Origin: JBDUDR01 sp040002845
GTDB lineage: Bacteria > Actinomycetota > Actinomycetes > Propionibacteriales > Nocardioidaceae
DNA: 41,068 bases
Direction of reading: 5' to 3'
NCBI GenBank assembly: GCA_040002845.1
Contig: JBDUDR010000010.1
Coordinates: forward strand, 1 to 41,068
Below, piece after piece: positions 28,429 to 36,532 of this stretch (within the stretch, counting starts at the first letter, position 1; each line of letters opens with the position of its first letter). The translations under genes were made by a program, and so were the position numbers. The notes beneath the pieces were generated by a model. That model saw only the letters and a list, made by a program, of their open reading frames with translations. It was not told the DNA's origin and made no database searches.

Positions 28429-28652
28429 GTTCGGTCCTCCAACTTCACTGGTGACGCGAGAGGTTTCCGCTTTCAGTCTAAGCAGGCGCGCCCGGTTGCG
28501 AAACCCGACTTGGATCAATCGTGTCGAATTCGGGGACGCAGGGGGTGCATCGTGGTCAAATAGTGACCTTCATCTGGCAACCCGGGACAGACACTTCGCG
28601 TCTTAGGTATGAGCAGGGGGCCTGCAAACAACGTACGAAGGGAAAGACGCGC

Positions 28653-29441
28653 ATGCGCGCACACATATCGGGGATGGCATCTCGGCGGACGCTTCGGCGC
28701 CTGTCCGGGCTGCTGATCACAGCGCTGATGGCCGTCGTGGCGACCGTGGGCGTGTCTTCCCCACCTGCCACCGCCGCTGGTCACCACCACCACCACTGGA
28801 ATATGCAGCAGCGGTTCGCCCGCGAGGTCACCAAATACGGCGACACCGATGCCGACGCCTACAACATCCATCACGTGTACGAGCTGCAGTACCGGCTGAC
28901 CTGGGCCAAGGTCTATGACGGGCCCGTCACGGGTCATTTCGGCCCGCTGACCAGGGGTGCGGTCAAGCGGTTCCAGAAGAAGGTGCACCTCAAAGTGACC
29001 GGGGTGGCGAACCATCGGACCTGGCATGAGCTGATCAAACGGACGGTCCGCGCCCGCGGGTTGATCCCCCACATCTGCGAGAAGCGGGGATGGCACGCTT
29101 GCTACGACCGCAAGCGGCACCAGCTGACGTTGTGGCACAACGGGTGGATCCACAACTCTTGGCTGGGACGCAGCGGAGACCTGGGCGTGGAGACCCGCCT
29201 CGGCAACTTCACGGTGTACTACCGCGACAAAGACCACGTGTCGTCGCTGTATGACCTGCCCATGCCGTATTCGCAGTTCTTCTCAGGGGGTCAGGCGCTG
29301 CATGGCTCGGTCTTGATGGTCGATCCGTGGGTGGACCACAGCCACGGCTGTATCAACATGTACATCAAGGACGCCCGGCAGCTGTGGAGTCTGACCTCGC
29401 AGGTAAAGCTGTACGTCACGGTCTACGGCGCCTGGGACTGA
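28653..29441 (+). CDS. Secreted L,D-transpeptidase with peptidoglycan-binding domain
   Basis: This YkuD-fold enzyme is predicted to form 3-3 cross-links or attach partners to peptidoglycan. The ATG at 28653 follows AAGGGAAAG, giving 262 aa. It has an N-terminal signal peptide (basic RRTLRRL, hydrophobic core, cleavage near ATAAG at about residue 42), a natural run of five His immediately after, and a PG_binding_1-like domain (VYDGPVTGHFGPLTRGAVKRFQ, about 85-110). The YkuD domain has H217 and SHGCIN with catalytic C233. The upstream in-frame start at 28521 lacks these features. It is divergent from the DUF3040 gene. Confidence 0.92.
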   Translation: MRAHISGMASRRTLRRLSGLLITALMAVVATVGVSSPPATAAGHHHHHWNMQQRFAREVTKYGDTDADAYNIHHVYELQYRLTWAKVYDGPVTGHFGPLTRGAVKRFQKKVHLKVTGVANHRTWHELIKRTVRARGLIPHICEKRGWHACYDRKRHQLTLWHNGWIHNSWLGRSGDLGVETRLGNFTVYYRDKDHVSSLYDLPMPYSQFFSGGQALHGSVLMVDPWVDHSHGCINMYIKDARQLWSLTSQVKLYVTVYGAWD

Positions 29442-29457
29442 CCGTCTGCTCGACGGT
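29441..29457. terminator. Small hairpin at the L,D-transpeptidase stop codon
   Basis: ACCGTC (29441-29446) and GACGGT (29452-29457) form a 6-bp stem with a 5-nt loop, starting on the last base of the stop codon. No U-tract is seen. Confidence 0.3.
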
Positions 29458-29464
29458 GGCTCAG

Positions 29465-29513
29465 CAGGGTCGGCTCGTCAGGGTCGGCTCAGTCGGCTCA
29501 TCCGGGTCGACTC
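29465..29513. repeat. Degenerate tandem GGGTCGGCTC repeats at the dinB 3' end
   Basis: cagggtcggctc occurs at 29465-29476 and 29479-29490, followed by shorter or altered copies at 29491-29499 and 29500-29513. The array spans the stop codon of dinB and the 56-bp gap between convergent genes. Confidence 0.6.
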
Positions 29514-30727
29514 ATGTCCAGCAGGGTCGCCGGGGTGACGGCGGCCCGGCCGAAGCGCATGACCGCCTGGTCAACGGCACGGTCGGCGTATGACCAGCCG
29601 TGCTCGCGTTCGCCGAACATCATCTGCCGTGTCGCCTTGGCGGCGTCAATGAGTCCCTCGAGCCGGACGCCGACCAAGCGGATCCGGGCGCGCTCGAGCC
29701 CGAGCGCGAGATAGAGGTCGCTGGCTGTCTGGTAGATCTCGGCGGTCACGTCGGTGGCGTCGCGCAGGGTGCGGGATCGGGTGATCGTGGTGAAGTCGGC
29801 GAATCGGATCTTCACCGTGACCGTGCGACCGGCGACCTGTGCTGCACGTACCCTGCCTGCGACCTTGGCAGACAGCCGCAGCAGCTCCTTGACCACGACC
29901 GCCGGGTCATCGGTGTCGCGGGAGAACGTCTCGTCGGCGCCGATTGACCGCTCGGGCTCTTCGGGCCCCCGGCACGGCACCACTATCCGGTCGTCGGTCC
30001 CCCAAGCCAGGTCGTGCAGATGGGCACCGAGGGCGGGTCCGAGCGCGCGTCGCAGGATCGGCAGCGGGGTGTGAGCCAGGTCGCCAACGGTGTTGAGCCC
30101 GAGCCGCCGCAACGTGGTGGCCGTCTTGTCGCCTACCCCCCACAGCTCTGCTACGTCGAGCGGATGCAAGAACGCAGTCTCTTCCCCGGCCGGAACCACG
30201 ACAACACCGTCGGGTTTGGCCTGTCTGGAGGCCAGCTTGGCCACGTGCTTGGTAGCGGCGACCCCGACCGAGCAGGTGATGGACTGCTCATCACAGATCC
30301 GCGCCCGCAGCTGGTCGGCGATCTGGGCCGGCGAGCCGAGTCTGCGTCTGGCACCCGACACGTCGAGGAATGCCTCGTCGAGGGAAAGCACCTCGACCAC
30401 GGGGGTGATCGTCCGGAACACTTCCAGGACGGCTGCCGACACCCCACTGAGTGCCTCGAAGTCGGGCGGAAGCACCGTGGCCCGGGGGCACAACCGACGG
30501 GCTCGGGTCATCGGCATCGCCGAGCGAACTCCAGCCGCGCGGGCTTGGTAGCTCGCGGACAGGACCACGCCGCGGTGCTGCCCACCCACGATGACCGGCT
30601 GCCCGGCCAGGTCGGGCCGATCCCGGACCGCCACCGAGGCGTAGAAGGCGTCCATGTCGACGTGCAACACGTCGCAACCGACGTCGCTGGGGCTCTCCGA
30701 GCCAGCACCGGGGCGCATCATCGCCAC
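29498..30727 (-). CDS. dinB: Y-family DNA polymerase IV (DinB)
   Basis: This is an error-prone translesion polymerase. The protein is 409 aa from the GTG at 30727, with in-frame ATGs 2 and 3 codons later. The catalytic acidic residues are intact: D24 in HVDMDAFYAS, and D117-E118 in SLDEAFLDVSG. The SAT(K)HVAKLASRQAKPDG palm segment, the WGVGDKTATTLRRLGL helix-hairpin-helix thumb and a little-finger domain with SIGADETFSRD are also present. A QMMF near residue 374 could be a weak clamp-binding motif. Intact catalytic residues separate it from ImuB, the inactive partner in mycobacterial mutasomes. It is 9 nt after the methyltransferase gene. Confidence 0.95.
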   Translation of the reverse strand: MAMMRPGAGSESPSDVGCDVLHVDMDAFYASVAVRDRPDLAGQPVIVGGQHRGVVLSASYQARAAGVRSAMPMTRARRLCPRATVLPPDFEALSGVSAAVLEVFRTITPVVEVLSLDEAFLDVSGARRRLGSPAQIADQLRARICDEQSITCSVGVAATKHVAKLASRQAKPDGVVVVPAGEETAFLHPLDVAELWGVGDKTATTLRRLGLNTVGDLAHTPLPILRRALGPALGAHLHDLAWGTDDRIVVPCRGPEEPERSIGADETFSRDTDDPAVVVKELLRLSAKVAGRVRAAQVAGRTVTVKIRFADFTTITRSRTLRDATDVTAEIYQTASDLYLALGLERARIRLVGVRLEGLIDAAKATRQMMFGEREHGWSYADRAVDQAVMRFGRAAVTPATLLDMSRPG

Positions 30728-30736
30728 CGGCCGAGA

Positions 30737-31483
30737 TCAGTCCCGGATCGCGACCACGTGCAGCTGAGTCGCGATCGCGCGGAACTCCGGACGTTCCGCT
30801 GTTGCCCGCTCCAAAGCCAGCAACGACTCAGCGGCGCCTGGCTCGGCATCCACCAGCGCGCTGGGCACGAGGTCGGTGAACGTACGGATGCCATGGACCG
30901 TCTGCGGCCGAAATCCTGCCGTCTCCAGCATCGAGACGATCTCGGCCTCGGTGAACCGGCGGGGCACGGGGTCTCCGGCACCCCATCGTCCTGCCGGATC
31001 GACGAGCAGGTGCTGTGCATCCACCAGATGCCCAGCCAGCGCACGAGCGAGCACGGCAGCGTGACGCTGGGTCGCCAGGACACTGAATGCAGCGGCTGGT
31101 CGCAGCACCGTGCGCAGGGTAGCGATGGCCTGCGGCGGGTCGTCGATGACTTCCAGCACTCCATGACACAGGGCCAGGTCGGCACTGGACTCCGCGACCA
31201 CATCGAGCAGGCCGGCCGCATCGCCCAGCACACCTCGCACCCGGTCACGCACACCATGCTCGGCAGCCCGGCGCTCCAACGAGGCGAGGGCGTCTGGACT
31301 GGGGTCGACCACCGTGACATGGTGCCCCAGCTGCGCGATGCGGACAGCTGACCCACCGGTGCCACCACCGAGATCAATGACCTCGACCGGCCTCCCGGCC
31401 TTGGCGGCTTGGACCTCGAGTGCTGCCAGCAGGGCATCCCACACCACGGCGGTGCGGATGGCGCTGCGGCGATGGTCGGCCAC
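30737..31483 (-). CDS. Class I SAM-dependent methyltransferase
   Basis: GTG at 31483 is chosen because AAGGGG lies 6 nt upstream, giving 248 aa. The longer open frame to 31684 reaches into dnaE2. Motif I is VIDLGGGTGGSAVRIAQLG (about 35-53), motif II is VTVVDPSPDAL, and post-motif LALCHGVLEVIDDP is typical of class I methyltransferases. The C-terminal half has FTEAEIVSMLETAGF and RTFTDLVPS, which resemble small-molecule or RNA (CmoA/UbiE-like) methyltransferases. The substrate is not identifiable. It lies between dnaE2 (58 nt upstream) and dinB (9 nt downstream), so it may be in the damage-induced operon. Confidence 0.88.
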   Translation of the reverse strand: MADHRRSAIRTAVVWDALLAALEVQAAKAGRPVEVIDLGGGTGGSAVRIAQLGHHVTVVDPSPDALASLERRAAEHGVRDRVRGVLGDAAGLLDVVAESSADLALCHGVLEVIDDPPQAIATLRTVLRPAAAFSVLATQRHAAVLARALAGHLVDAQHLLVDPAGRWGAGDPVPRRFTEAEIVSMLETAGFRPQTVHGIRTFTDLVPSALVDAEPGAAESLLALERATAERPEFRAIATQLHVVAIRD

Positions 31484-31541
31484 GCAAGTCCCCTTCCGCC
31501 AGGCAGGATGCCCGGCCACCACCCTAATGAACCGGTCGACG

Positions 31542-34500
31542 TCATCTCCCCGAACTTCCCGGACTGGAGTGCCACAGCTTGCGGGGGGCGGTCTTGGTGT
31601 CCTCGCCTGCCGGCTTGATGTCGGAGTAGGGAGACTGTTTGTAGCCGCTGGGATGCACCAGCACCCGACGCCGGCCCATCCCACCCGCTGTCATGCCATT
31701 GCTGGCTGCTTCGGTGGCCGACCCGGCACCACGGTGCGGCTCGAACGACGAAGGGCCAGCCATCACCGGGCGGGTGGACCTGCTCTCCGCGGCATGGTGT
31801 ACGGCTACCTCACCGACCGCTGCGAAGCCTTCGGGAACCTGGTCGAGCACGGATTGGACTCCGGACATGCCGTGGGCTTTCCAGACCTCGAACAGCATCG
31901 GCAGCTCCCAGCAGCCGGTCGCGCGCAGCGAGACCCCACGGGGACCCGTACGGCGCAGCTCACCGCGCACCACCAGCAACCAGGAGTGAAACAAGGTGGC
32001 TGCGTAGGGACCTTGTGCGTCTTCGAAGAAGGTCGCATCGACCGGTCCGGTGCCGTCGTCAAGGGTCAAGAAGATCACTCGCCGTCCGGACCGGATGGGC
32101 GGAGTCTGAGTGGCCACCTTGACTCCTGCTACCAGCAGCTCTGCACGGCTTCGACGGGTGAGCATCTCCTTGGATCTGGTCACCGACAACGCGTCGAGCA
32201 GCGGGGAGTAGAAGTCGACCACATGACGGCTCACGTCGAGCCCGAGGATCTCCAGCTCGGCGCGTACCCGTTCACCGTCAGACATGTCAGGCAACCCGGT
32301 GGCCTCGGTCTCCCCGGGCTCATCACCGAGCTCGAACGCCAGCTGCACCGCCGTGACAGGTGCCGCCGGCCTGGTCGCCCTGGATTGCGCGGCGGCCCTC
32401 ACACGGGCATCGAACCCGCCACCCGCCCGCTCCCCGGGATCGCTCCTGCTCCAGCTGCGGTTGGCCTTGGTGGCGACGTCATCTGGTGCCGGCTTGGGAC
32501 CCCGTCCGCGCGGTGCCGCCGCCCGCTGGGCACGGTCGGTAGCCCGGCTCCACCTGTCGAGCTCGGCGACCTGGAGCAACAGGTCACGGCGGGTGACCTT
32601 GCCCCGGCGACGCACCGGGAGTGAGGAACCGATGCCGTACAGAGAGTCCAGCGCACCGGCCAGCACCAGGCGTTCGGCGACCGGCCGTGACGGTCGGGCT
32701 CGGTGCCACACGTCGGTCAGCGAGTGGTAGGGACGCCCGGCGATGATGCGGGCGACCTCGGCGTCGGAGATGCCCTTCACCTCTGCCAGCGACAACCGGA
32801 TGCCGTAACCGCGGGGGTCGTGACCGAGGACCTCCGGCGGCTCGTCGTGGATGCCGACCCGCTCGACGCGGTAACAGTCGCCGGAGTCGTTGACGTCGAG
32901 GGGGAGGATCGCAATGCCGAACTGCCGGGCATCGTCAAGGATGAGCCGTTTGGGGTACATCCCAGGGTCGTGGGTGAGCACCCCGGCCAGGAAGGCCGCC
33001 GGGTGGTGCGCCTTCAGCCAGGCCGACTGATAGGTGGGCAGCGCAAACGCGGCCGCATGTGCCTTGCAGAACCCGAACGAGGCGAAAGCCTTGAGCACCT
33101 CCCAGATCTGCTGGGTGGTGCGCCGGGAGTAGCCGCGGCCGAGCGCACGCGGGAAGAACCAGATCTTGACGTCGTGTTGTCCTTCGGGGTCACCGAGTGC
33201 CCGCCTGGCTTCGTCGGCTCTGGCGAGGTTGCACCCGGCGACCTGAGCGATCATCTCGACCACCTGCTCGTGAAACACCACGACTCCGCAGGTCGGCCCC
33301 AAGATGGGTTCGAGATCTGGATGCAGGTAGCTGGGCGACGACCAACCCTGTCGTGCCCGCAGGAACGGGACCACCATGTCGCTCTTGACCGGCCCCGGGC
33401 GGAACAACGAGATGTCGATGATGATGTCCTCGAATGTCTCCGGCGCGAACTTGCCGACCAGCTCACGCTGGCCCGGTGACTCGATCTGGAAACAGCCGAG
33501 GGTCTTGGTGCTCTGGATCAGGGCGAACGTCGCGGGGTCGTCCAGCCGGACCTGGCTGTGGTCGTCGAGGTCTACCGCTACGTCATCGACCCTGGCGATC
33601 TCGGAAGTCGCGTGTGCCATCGCGGACTGCATGCGGATGCCGAGAACATCGAGCTTGAGCAGTCCGAGATCTTCGACGTCGTCCTTGTCGAACTGGCTCA
33701 TCGGAAATCCGGCGTAGCTGGCCTCGACAGGGGTGCGGTCGAGCAGGGTGGTGTCGGAGAGCAGCACTCCACAGGGGTGGACAGCGACGTGCCGGGGAAG
33801 TCCGTCGAGCTTCTCGACCAGCCGGAACAGCAGGCCGAAGGCGGAGGGGCCGTGTTCCTGCCACAGTCCGGAGGCTCGCAGCTCGGGCAGCTCGCGAAGG
33901 GCATTGCGCGCATCGCGGGCCCGGATGTGCGGGAACGCTTTGGCGACCGCATCGATCTCCCCCGGCGGCATGCCGAGCGCAGACCCGACGTCGCGGATGG
34001 CATGGCGTACGCGGTAGGTGTCCATCATCGACACGCAAGCGCACCGGTCGCCGCCGAACTTCTCCAGGATCTGCTCGTAGACCTCGATGCGACGGGCCGA
34101 CTCCACATCGATGTCGATATCGGGCAGTGCCTGCCGCAGCGGCGACAAGAACCGCTCCATCAGCAACCGGTGGCGCAAGGGTTCGACACCGGAGATGCCG
34201 AGGAGGTAGTTGACCAGGCTGCCGGCGCCGGAACCGCGAGCCGCGCATCGCACCTGCATCCCGCGGATCAGGTCGCACACGTCACCAACCGTCAAGAAGT
34301 AGGACGCGTAGCCGAGATGTTCGATGATCCGCAGCTCCTCATCGAGCCTGCCCTGGATCTTCTGGTTGGCCCAGCTGCCGTAACGCCTGCCGATGCCCGC
34401 CTCGCACCTCGACCTCAAGACGGCGTCTGCCGAGGCGCCCTCAACGGTGAACTCGGGAAAGTGCACCTCGCCCAGGCCGAGGTCACGTCGTGGATCTACC

Positions 34501-35444
34501 GCACACCGATCGGCCACCGTGCGAGTGCGGGCGAGCATCCGTTGCCCCTCGCGACCGGCGAGCCCGGCGAACCGACAGATCTCGTCAGCGACATCGGCCA
34601 TCTCCTTTCCGGACTTCAAGAACCCTTCGGCATTGCCACGATCGACGTGACGCGGGTCGAGGGGGACGAGCCGGCGCACGGCGTCGAGGACGTCAACGGT
34701 CGGTGCATCGAGGCGGTCGGCATAGCGGACGGCGTTGGTGAGCAGGACGTCGAACCCGGCGAGTCCGGCGACTCGGGTCATCCGGGCGGCGTGTGCGGTC
34801 GTACCGGGGCCACTGCCGGCAAGCCGGTGGGACACCACCTCCACCATCAGGTCGGCCCGGTCGATCACGTCGCGCCAACGCAGGAGCACCTGCGCAGCCA
34901 GATCGTCGCGCCGGACGGTGGCGGCTCGGCCGATCTCTGACTCAGGACCCAGCATGACCAGCACGTCGCGCCCGGCAACGTGCTCTCCCAGCAACTCCAG
35001 CGTGGTCACCGGGTCACCCCGCTCGCCACGCAGATGAGTAGCCGACACCAGCCGGCACAGCGCGGCCCACCCCCGCCGGCTGCCGGCCAGCAACGTGACC
35101 CTGGGAAGTCTCGGGTCGCGGAAGCTGCCGCCCCGGGTCGGCGTGGCCCTGGTTGACAGACGAGCTGTCGTCGTGCCTCCGGGGATGCCGCCGAGCCCGG
35201 TCGGCAGGACTCCGGACGGCTCTATGGCCAGGTCAGCACCGAGGATCGGACGGACATCAGCGAGCATGCACGCCTTGGCGAACCGGACCGCGCCGTAGAG
35301 CCCGTTGCGATCGGTGAGCGCGAGGGTGTCCATGCCGTGCTCGGCGGCGCGCTCGACCAGGGACCGGGGATGCGAGGCGCCGTAGCGCAGGGAGTATCCC
35401 GAGGCGACGTGGAGGTGCACGAACGGGTCGATCGACTCAGGCAT
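31542..35444 (-). CDS. dnaE2: Error-prone DNA polymerase DnaE2
   Basis: This is a C-family alpha subunit used for damage-induced mutagenesis. ATG at 35444 gives 1300 aa. The longer frame to 35543 overlaps the HEPN gene. Domains in order: PHP (HLHVASGYSLRYGASHP, ALTDRNGLYG), palm with the catalytic Asp triad in PDIDID (D442, D444, D446), CAARGSGAGSLVNYLLG, fingers, tandem HhH, a possible clamp motif QLAFEL, and an OB fold (VIFLTLDDGTGPVDATFF). The C-terminus carries the DnaE2-type HPSGYKQSPYSDIKPAGEDT tail. The start overlaps the HEPN gene by 8 nt. DnaE2 is LexA-controlled in mycobacteria, and an SOS box precedes this operon. Confidence 0.95.
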   Translation of the reverse strand: MPESIDPFVHLHVASGYSLRYGASHPRSLVERAAEHGMDTLALTDRNGLYGAVRFAKACMLADVRPILGADLAIEPSGVLPTGLGGIPGGTTTARLSTRATPTRGGSFRDPRLPRVTLLAGSRRGWAALCRLVSATHLRGERGDPVTTLELLGEHVAGRDVLVMLGPESEIGRAATVRRDDLAAQVLLRWRDVIDRADLMVEVVSHRLAGSGPGTTAHAARMTRVAGLAGFDVLLTNAVRYADRLDAPTVDVLDAVRRLVPLDPRHVDRGNAEGFLKSGKEMADVADEICRFAGLAGREGQRMLARTRTVADRCAVDPRRDLGLGEVHFPEFTVEGASADAVLRSRCEAGIGRRYGSWANQKIQGRLDEELRIIEHLGYASYFLTVGDVCDLIRGMQVRCAARGSGAGSLVNYLLGISGVEPLRHRLLMERFLSPLRQALPDIDIDVESARRIEVYEQILEKFGGDRCACVSMMDTYRVRHAIRDVGSALGMPPGEIDAVAKAFPHIRARDARNALRELPELRASGLWQEHGPSAFGLLFRLVEKLDGLPRHVAVHPCGVLLSDTTLLDRTPVEASYAGFPMSQFDKDDVEDLGLLKLDVLGIRMQSAMAHATSEIARVDDVAVDLDDHSQVRLDDPATFALIQSTKTLGCFQIESPGQRELVGKFAPETFEDIIIDISLFRPGPVKSDMVVPFLRARQGWSSPSYLHPDLEPILGPTCGVVVFHEQVVEMIAQVAGCNLARADEARRALGDPEGQHDVKIWFFPRALGRGYSRRTTQQIWEVLKAFASFGFCKAHAAAFALPTYQSAWLKAHHPAAFLAGVLTHDPGMYPKRLILDDARQFGIAILPLDVNDSGDCYRVERVGIHDEPPEVLGHDPRGYGIRLSLAEVKGISDAEVARIIAGRPYHSLTDVWHRARPSRPVAERLVLAGALDSLYGIGSSLPVRRRGKVTRRDLLLQVAELDRWSRATDRAQRAAAPRGRGPKPAPDDVATKANRSWSRSDPGERAGGGFDARVRAAAQSRATRPAAPVTAVQLAFELGDEPGETEATGLPDMSDGERVRAELEILGLDVSRHVVDFYSPLLDALSVTRSKEMLTRRSRAELLVAGVKVATQTPPIRSGRRVIFLTLDDGTGPVDATFFEDAQGPYAATLFHSWLLVVRGELRRTGPRGVSLRATGCWELPMLFEVWKAHGMSGVQSVLDQVPEGFAAVGEVAVHHAAESRSTRPVMAGPSSFEPHRGAGSATEAASNGMTAGGMGRRRVLVHPSGYKQSPYSDIKPAGEDTKTAPRKLWHSSPGSSGR

Positions 35445-35865
35445 CTGCTGACCACCCGACGCTGGCCGGGGTTGCGCCCGGAAGCACACCGACGGCGCTT
35501 TCGACCAGGTGAAGGAAGCGTTCGGAGTCACGCAACAGGTCATCGGCCTCGCGTTCGGTGACGGCTCTGGACAAACCCGCCTCCGCCGCTGCGCGTTTGG
35601 TGGCCCCGGCGGCGAAGAAGGTGGCCCACTCGGTGAACTCGGGAGCCACCTGGGTCAGCAGCGCCCAGGCATTGCGTTGCCTACGCCGTGGCGAGGGGCG
35701 AGTGCGTACGGCCAGTACGGCAGCGGTTGCCCGCAGCGCGGCCACATGCGCTCGGGAGTAGCGCTCACCCGCACTCACGGCAACAGCGGCCTCGTCCAGG
35801 GCTACCCGGGCCCTGACCAGCGATGTCAACGCAGGGGCGGGCACCGGCATGGCTTGCGAAATCAC
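35437..35865 (-). CDS. SAV_6107-family HEPN protein
   Basis: The GTG at 35865 is supported by AGGAGG 5 nt upstream and gives 142 aa. The protein is almost wholly alpha-helical and Ala-rich. RYSRAH at residues 35-40 matches the HEPN motif R-x4-H, and the sequence SRAHVAALRATAAVL agrees with the actinobacterial SAV_6107 HEPN group. HEPN domains are often RNases or nucleotide-binding partners, but activity here is unproven. It overlaps dnaE2 by 8 nt and follows the DUF6504 gene by 22 nt, so all three are expected to be coexpressed. Confidence 0.82.
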   Translation of the reverse strand: MISQAMPVPAPALTSLVRARVALDEAAVAVSAGERYSRAHVAALRATAAVLAVRTRPSPRRRQRNAWALLTQVAPEFTEWATFFAAGATKRAAAEAGLSRAVTEREADDLLRDSERFLHLVESAVGVLPGATPASVGWSADA

Positions 35866-35887
35866 GATGCCCTCCTGTCGTGGTTGG

Positions 35888-36274
35888 TCAGTCGTGTGCA
35901 CGGGCGAGCTGCCAATGCCCGACGGTCCAGTCGAAACTCAGGTCGAAGACGCCCCGGTTGCCTTCCATCCGCCGTTTGTCCCCCCGCCCGGGCGGTTCCT
36001 CCCCCCCGGTGTCATCGGGCTGGTCATCGGCCCCGTTGCCCTCGAGCCGGTCGCCAACTCGGCCACGTGAGGCACCGACCCTCCACACCTCACGCTCAGC
36101 GATTAGGTCAGGGTCTTCCGCCGGTGCCTGCACCCACCAGGCCCCCGTCTCCATCCAGTGGGCGATGATCTCGTGCACCACCCACAGCCGGCCGCGCCAC
36201 ACGAACTGCGCCGGGGCCTCGACGCCGTTGACCAGTCCTCGGCGGACCTCCACGGGGTCGTCGTAAAGCCGCAT
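35888..36274 (-). CDS. DUF6504 family protein
   Basis: I start at ATG 36274 (MRLYDDPVEVRRG), where GAGGGAG lies 7 nt upstream, giving 128 aa. The same frame stays open to 36481 without stops, but that part has no clear ribosome site. The N-terminal core is QFVWRGRLWVVHEIIAHWMETGAWW, the C-terminus is GVFDLSFDWTVGHWQLARAHD, and a charged, disordered segment lies between. Such proteins are encoded next to Y-family polymerases and DnaE2 in actinobacteria. Their function is unknown. It is the first gene of the SOS-type operon. Confidence 0.82.
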   Translation of the reverse strand: MRLYDDPVEVRRGLVNGVEAPAQFVWRGRLWVVHEIIAHWMETGAWWVQAPAEDPDLIAEREVWRVGASRGRVGDRLEGNGADDQPDDTGGEEPPGRGDKRRMEGNRGVFDLSFDWTVGHWQLARAHD

Positions 36275-36456
36275 GACCAAACTCCCTCGAGCATCCGGGC
36301 CCAGCAACTGGCCCACGTCTGCTGATGCTGCTGGGGCCGCCCGACGGAGGTGGGGGTCGAGGTCACCCCCGCCGGAGCGGAACCCGCACCGAGCGCGATC
36401 CACGAAAATCACCTCGGCTGCGGTGTCGTACAGGGTCAAATCACCATCCCAGAGAC
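36275..36456 (-). other. Long 5' leader of the SOS operon
   Basis: About 180 nt separate the SOS box from the DUF6504 start. The DUF6504 frame remains open throughout, so an N-terminally extended form is conceivable. I see no separate gene. Confidence 0.4.
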
Positions 36457-36472
36457 TCGAACATCTGTTCGA
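36457..36472. promoter_or_regulatory. LexA-binding SOS box
   Basis: TCGAACATCTGTTCGA is a perfect palindrome-armed match to the actinobacterial/Bacillus-type SOS box TCGAAC-N4-GTTCGA. It sits just downstream of the predicted start of the leftward transcript, in a divergent promoter region, where LexA would block transcription. Confidence 0.9.
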
Positions 36473-36482
36473 CACTCTCAAG

Positions 36483-36512
36483 AGTAAACCCCGCCGTCGA
36501 CAGATTCGTCAA
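36483..36512 (-). promoter_or_regulatory. Predicted promoter of the DUF6504-HEPN-dnaE2 operon
   Basis: On the minus strand TTGACG (36512-36507) and TTTACT (36488-36483) are 18 nt apart. Transcription would begin near 36476, placing the SOS box at about +4 to +20. Confidence 0.6.
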
Positions 36513-36526
36513 CACCTGGGTACGGT
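36497..36526 (+). promoter_or_regulatory. Predicted leaderless promoter of the DUF664 gene
   Basis: TCGACA (36497-36502) and TACGGT (36521-36526) are 18 nt apart. The GTG at 36533 begins 7 nt after the last base of the -10, the usual start-site distance, so the mRNA is probably leaderless. It overlaps the divergent promoter. Confidence 0.6.
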
Positions 36527-36532
36527 CGCCTA

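Noticed and set aside
28554..28568. GGTCA-N5-TGACC dyad upstream of the L,D-transpeptidase
   Set aside because: The arms are only 5 bp and are not aligned with a recognisable promoter, so chance is likely.
30014..31351. 445-aa plus-strand frame opposite dinB and the methyltransferase
   Set aside because: It crosses two well-supported genes on the other strand and shows no domain.
33558..34940. 460-aa plus-strand frame opposite dnaE2
   Set aside because: It is an antisense shadow of the DnaE2 catalytic region.
35888..36481. DUF6504 starting at the TTG at 36481
   Set aside because: That start would lie over the SOS box and predicted transcription start, while ATG 36274 has a strong ribosome site. 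Kept only as a possible extended form.
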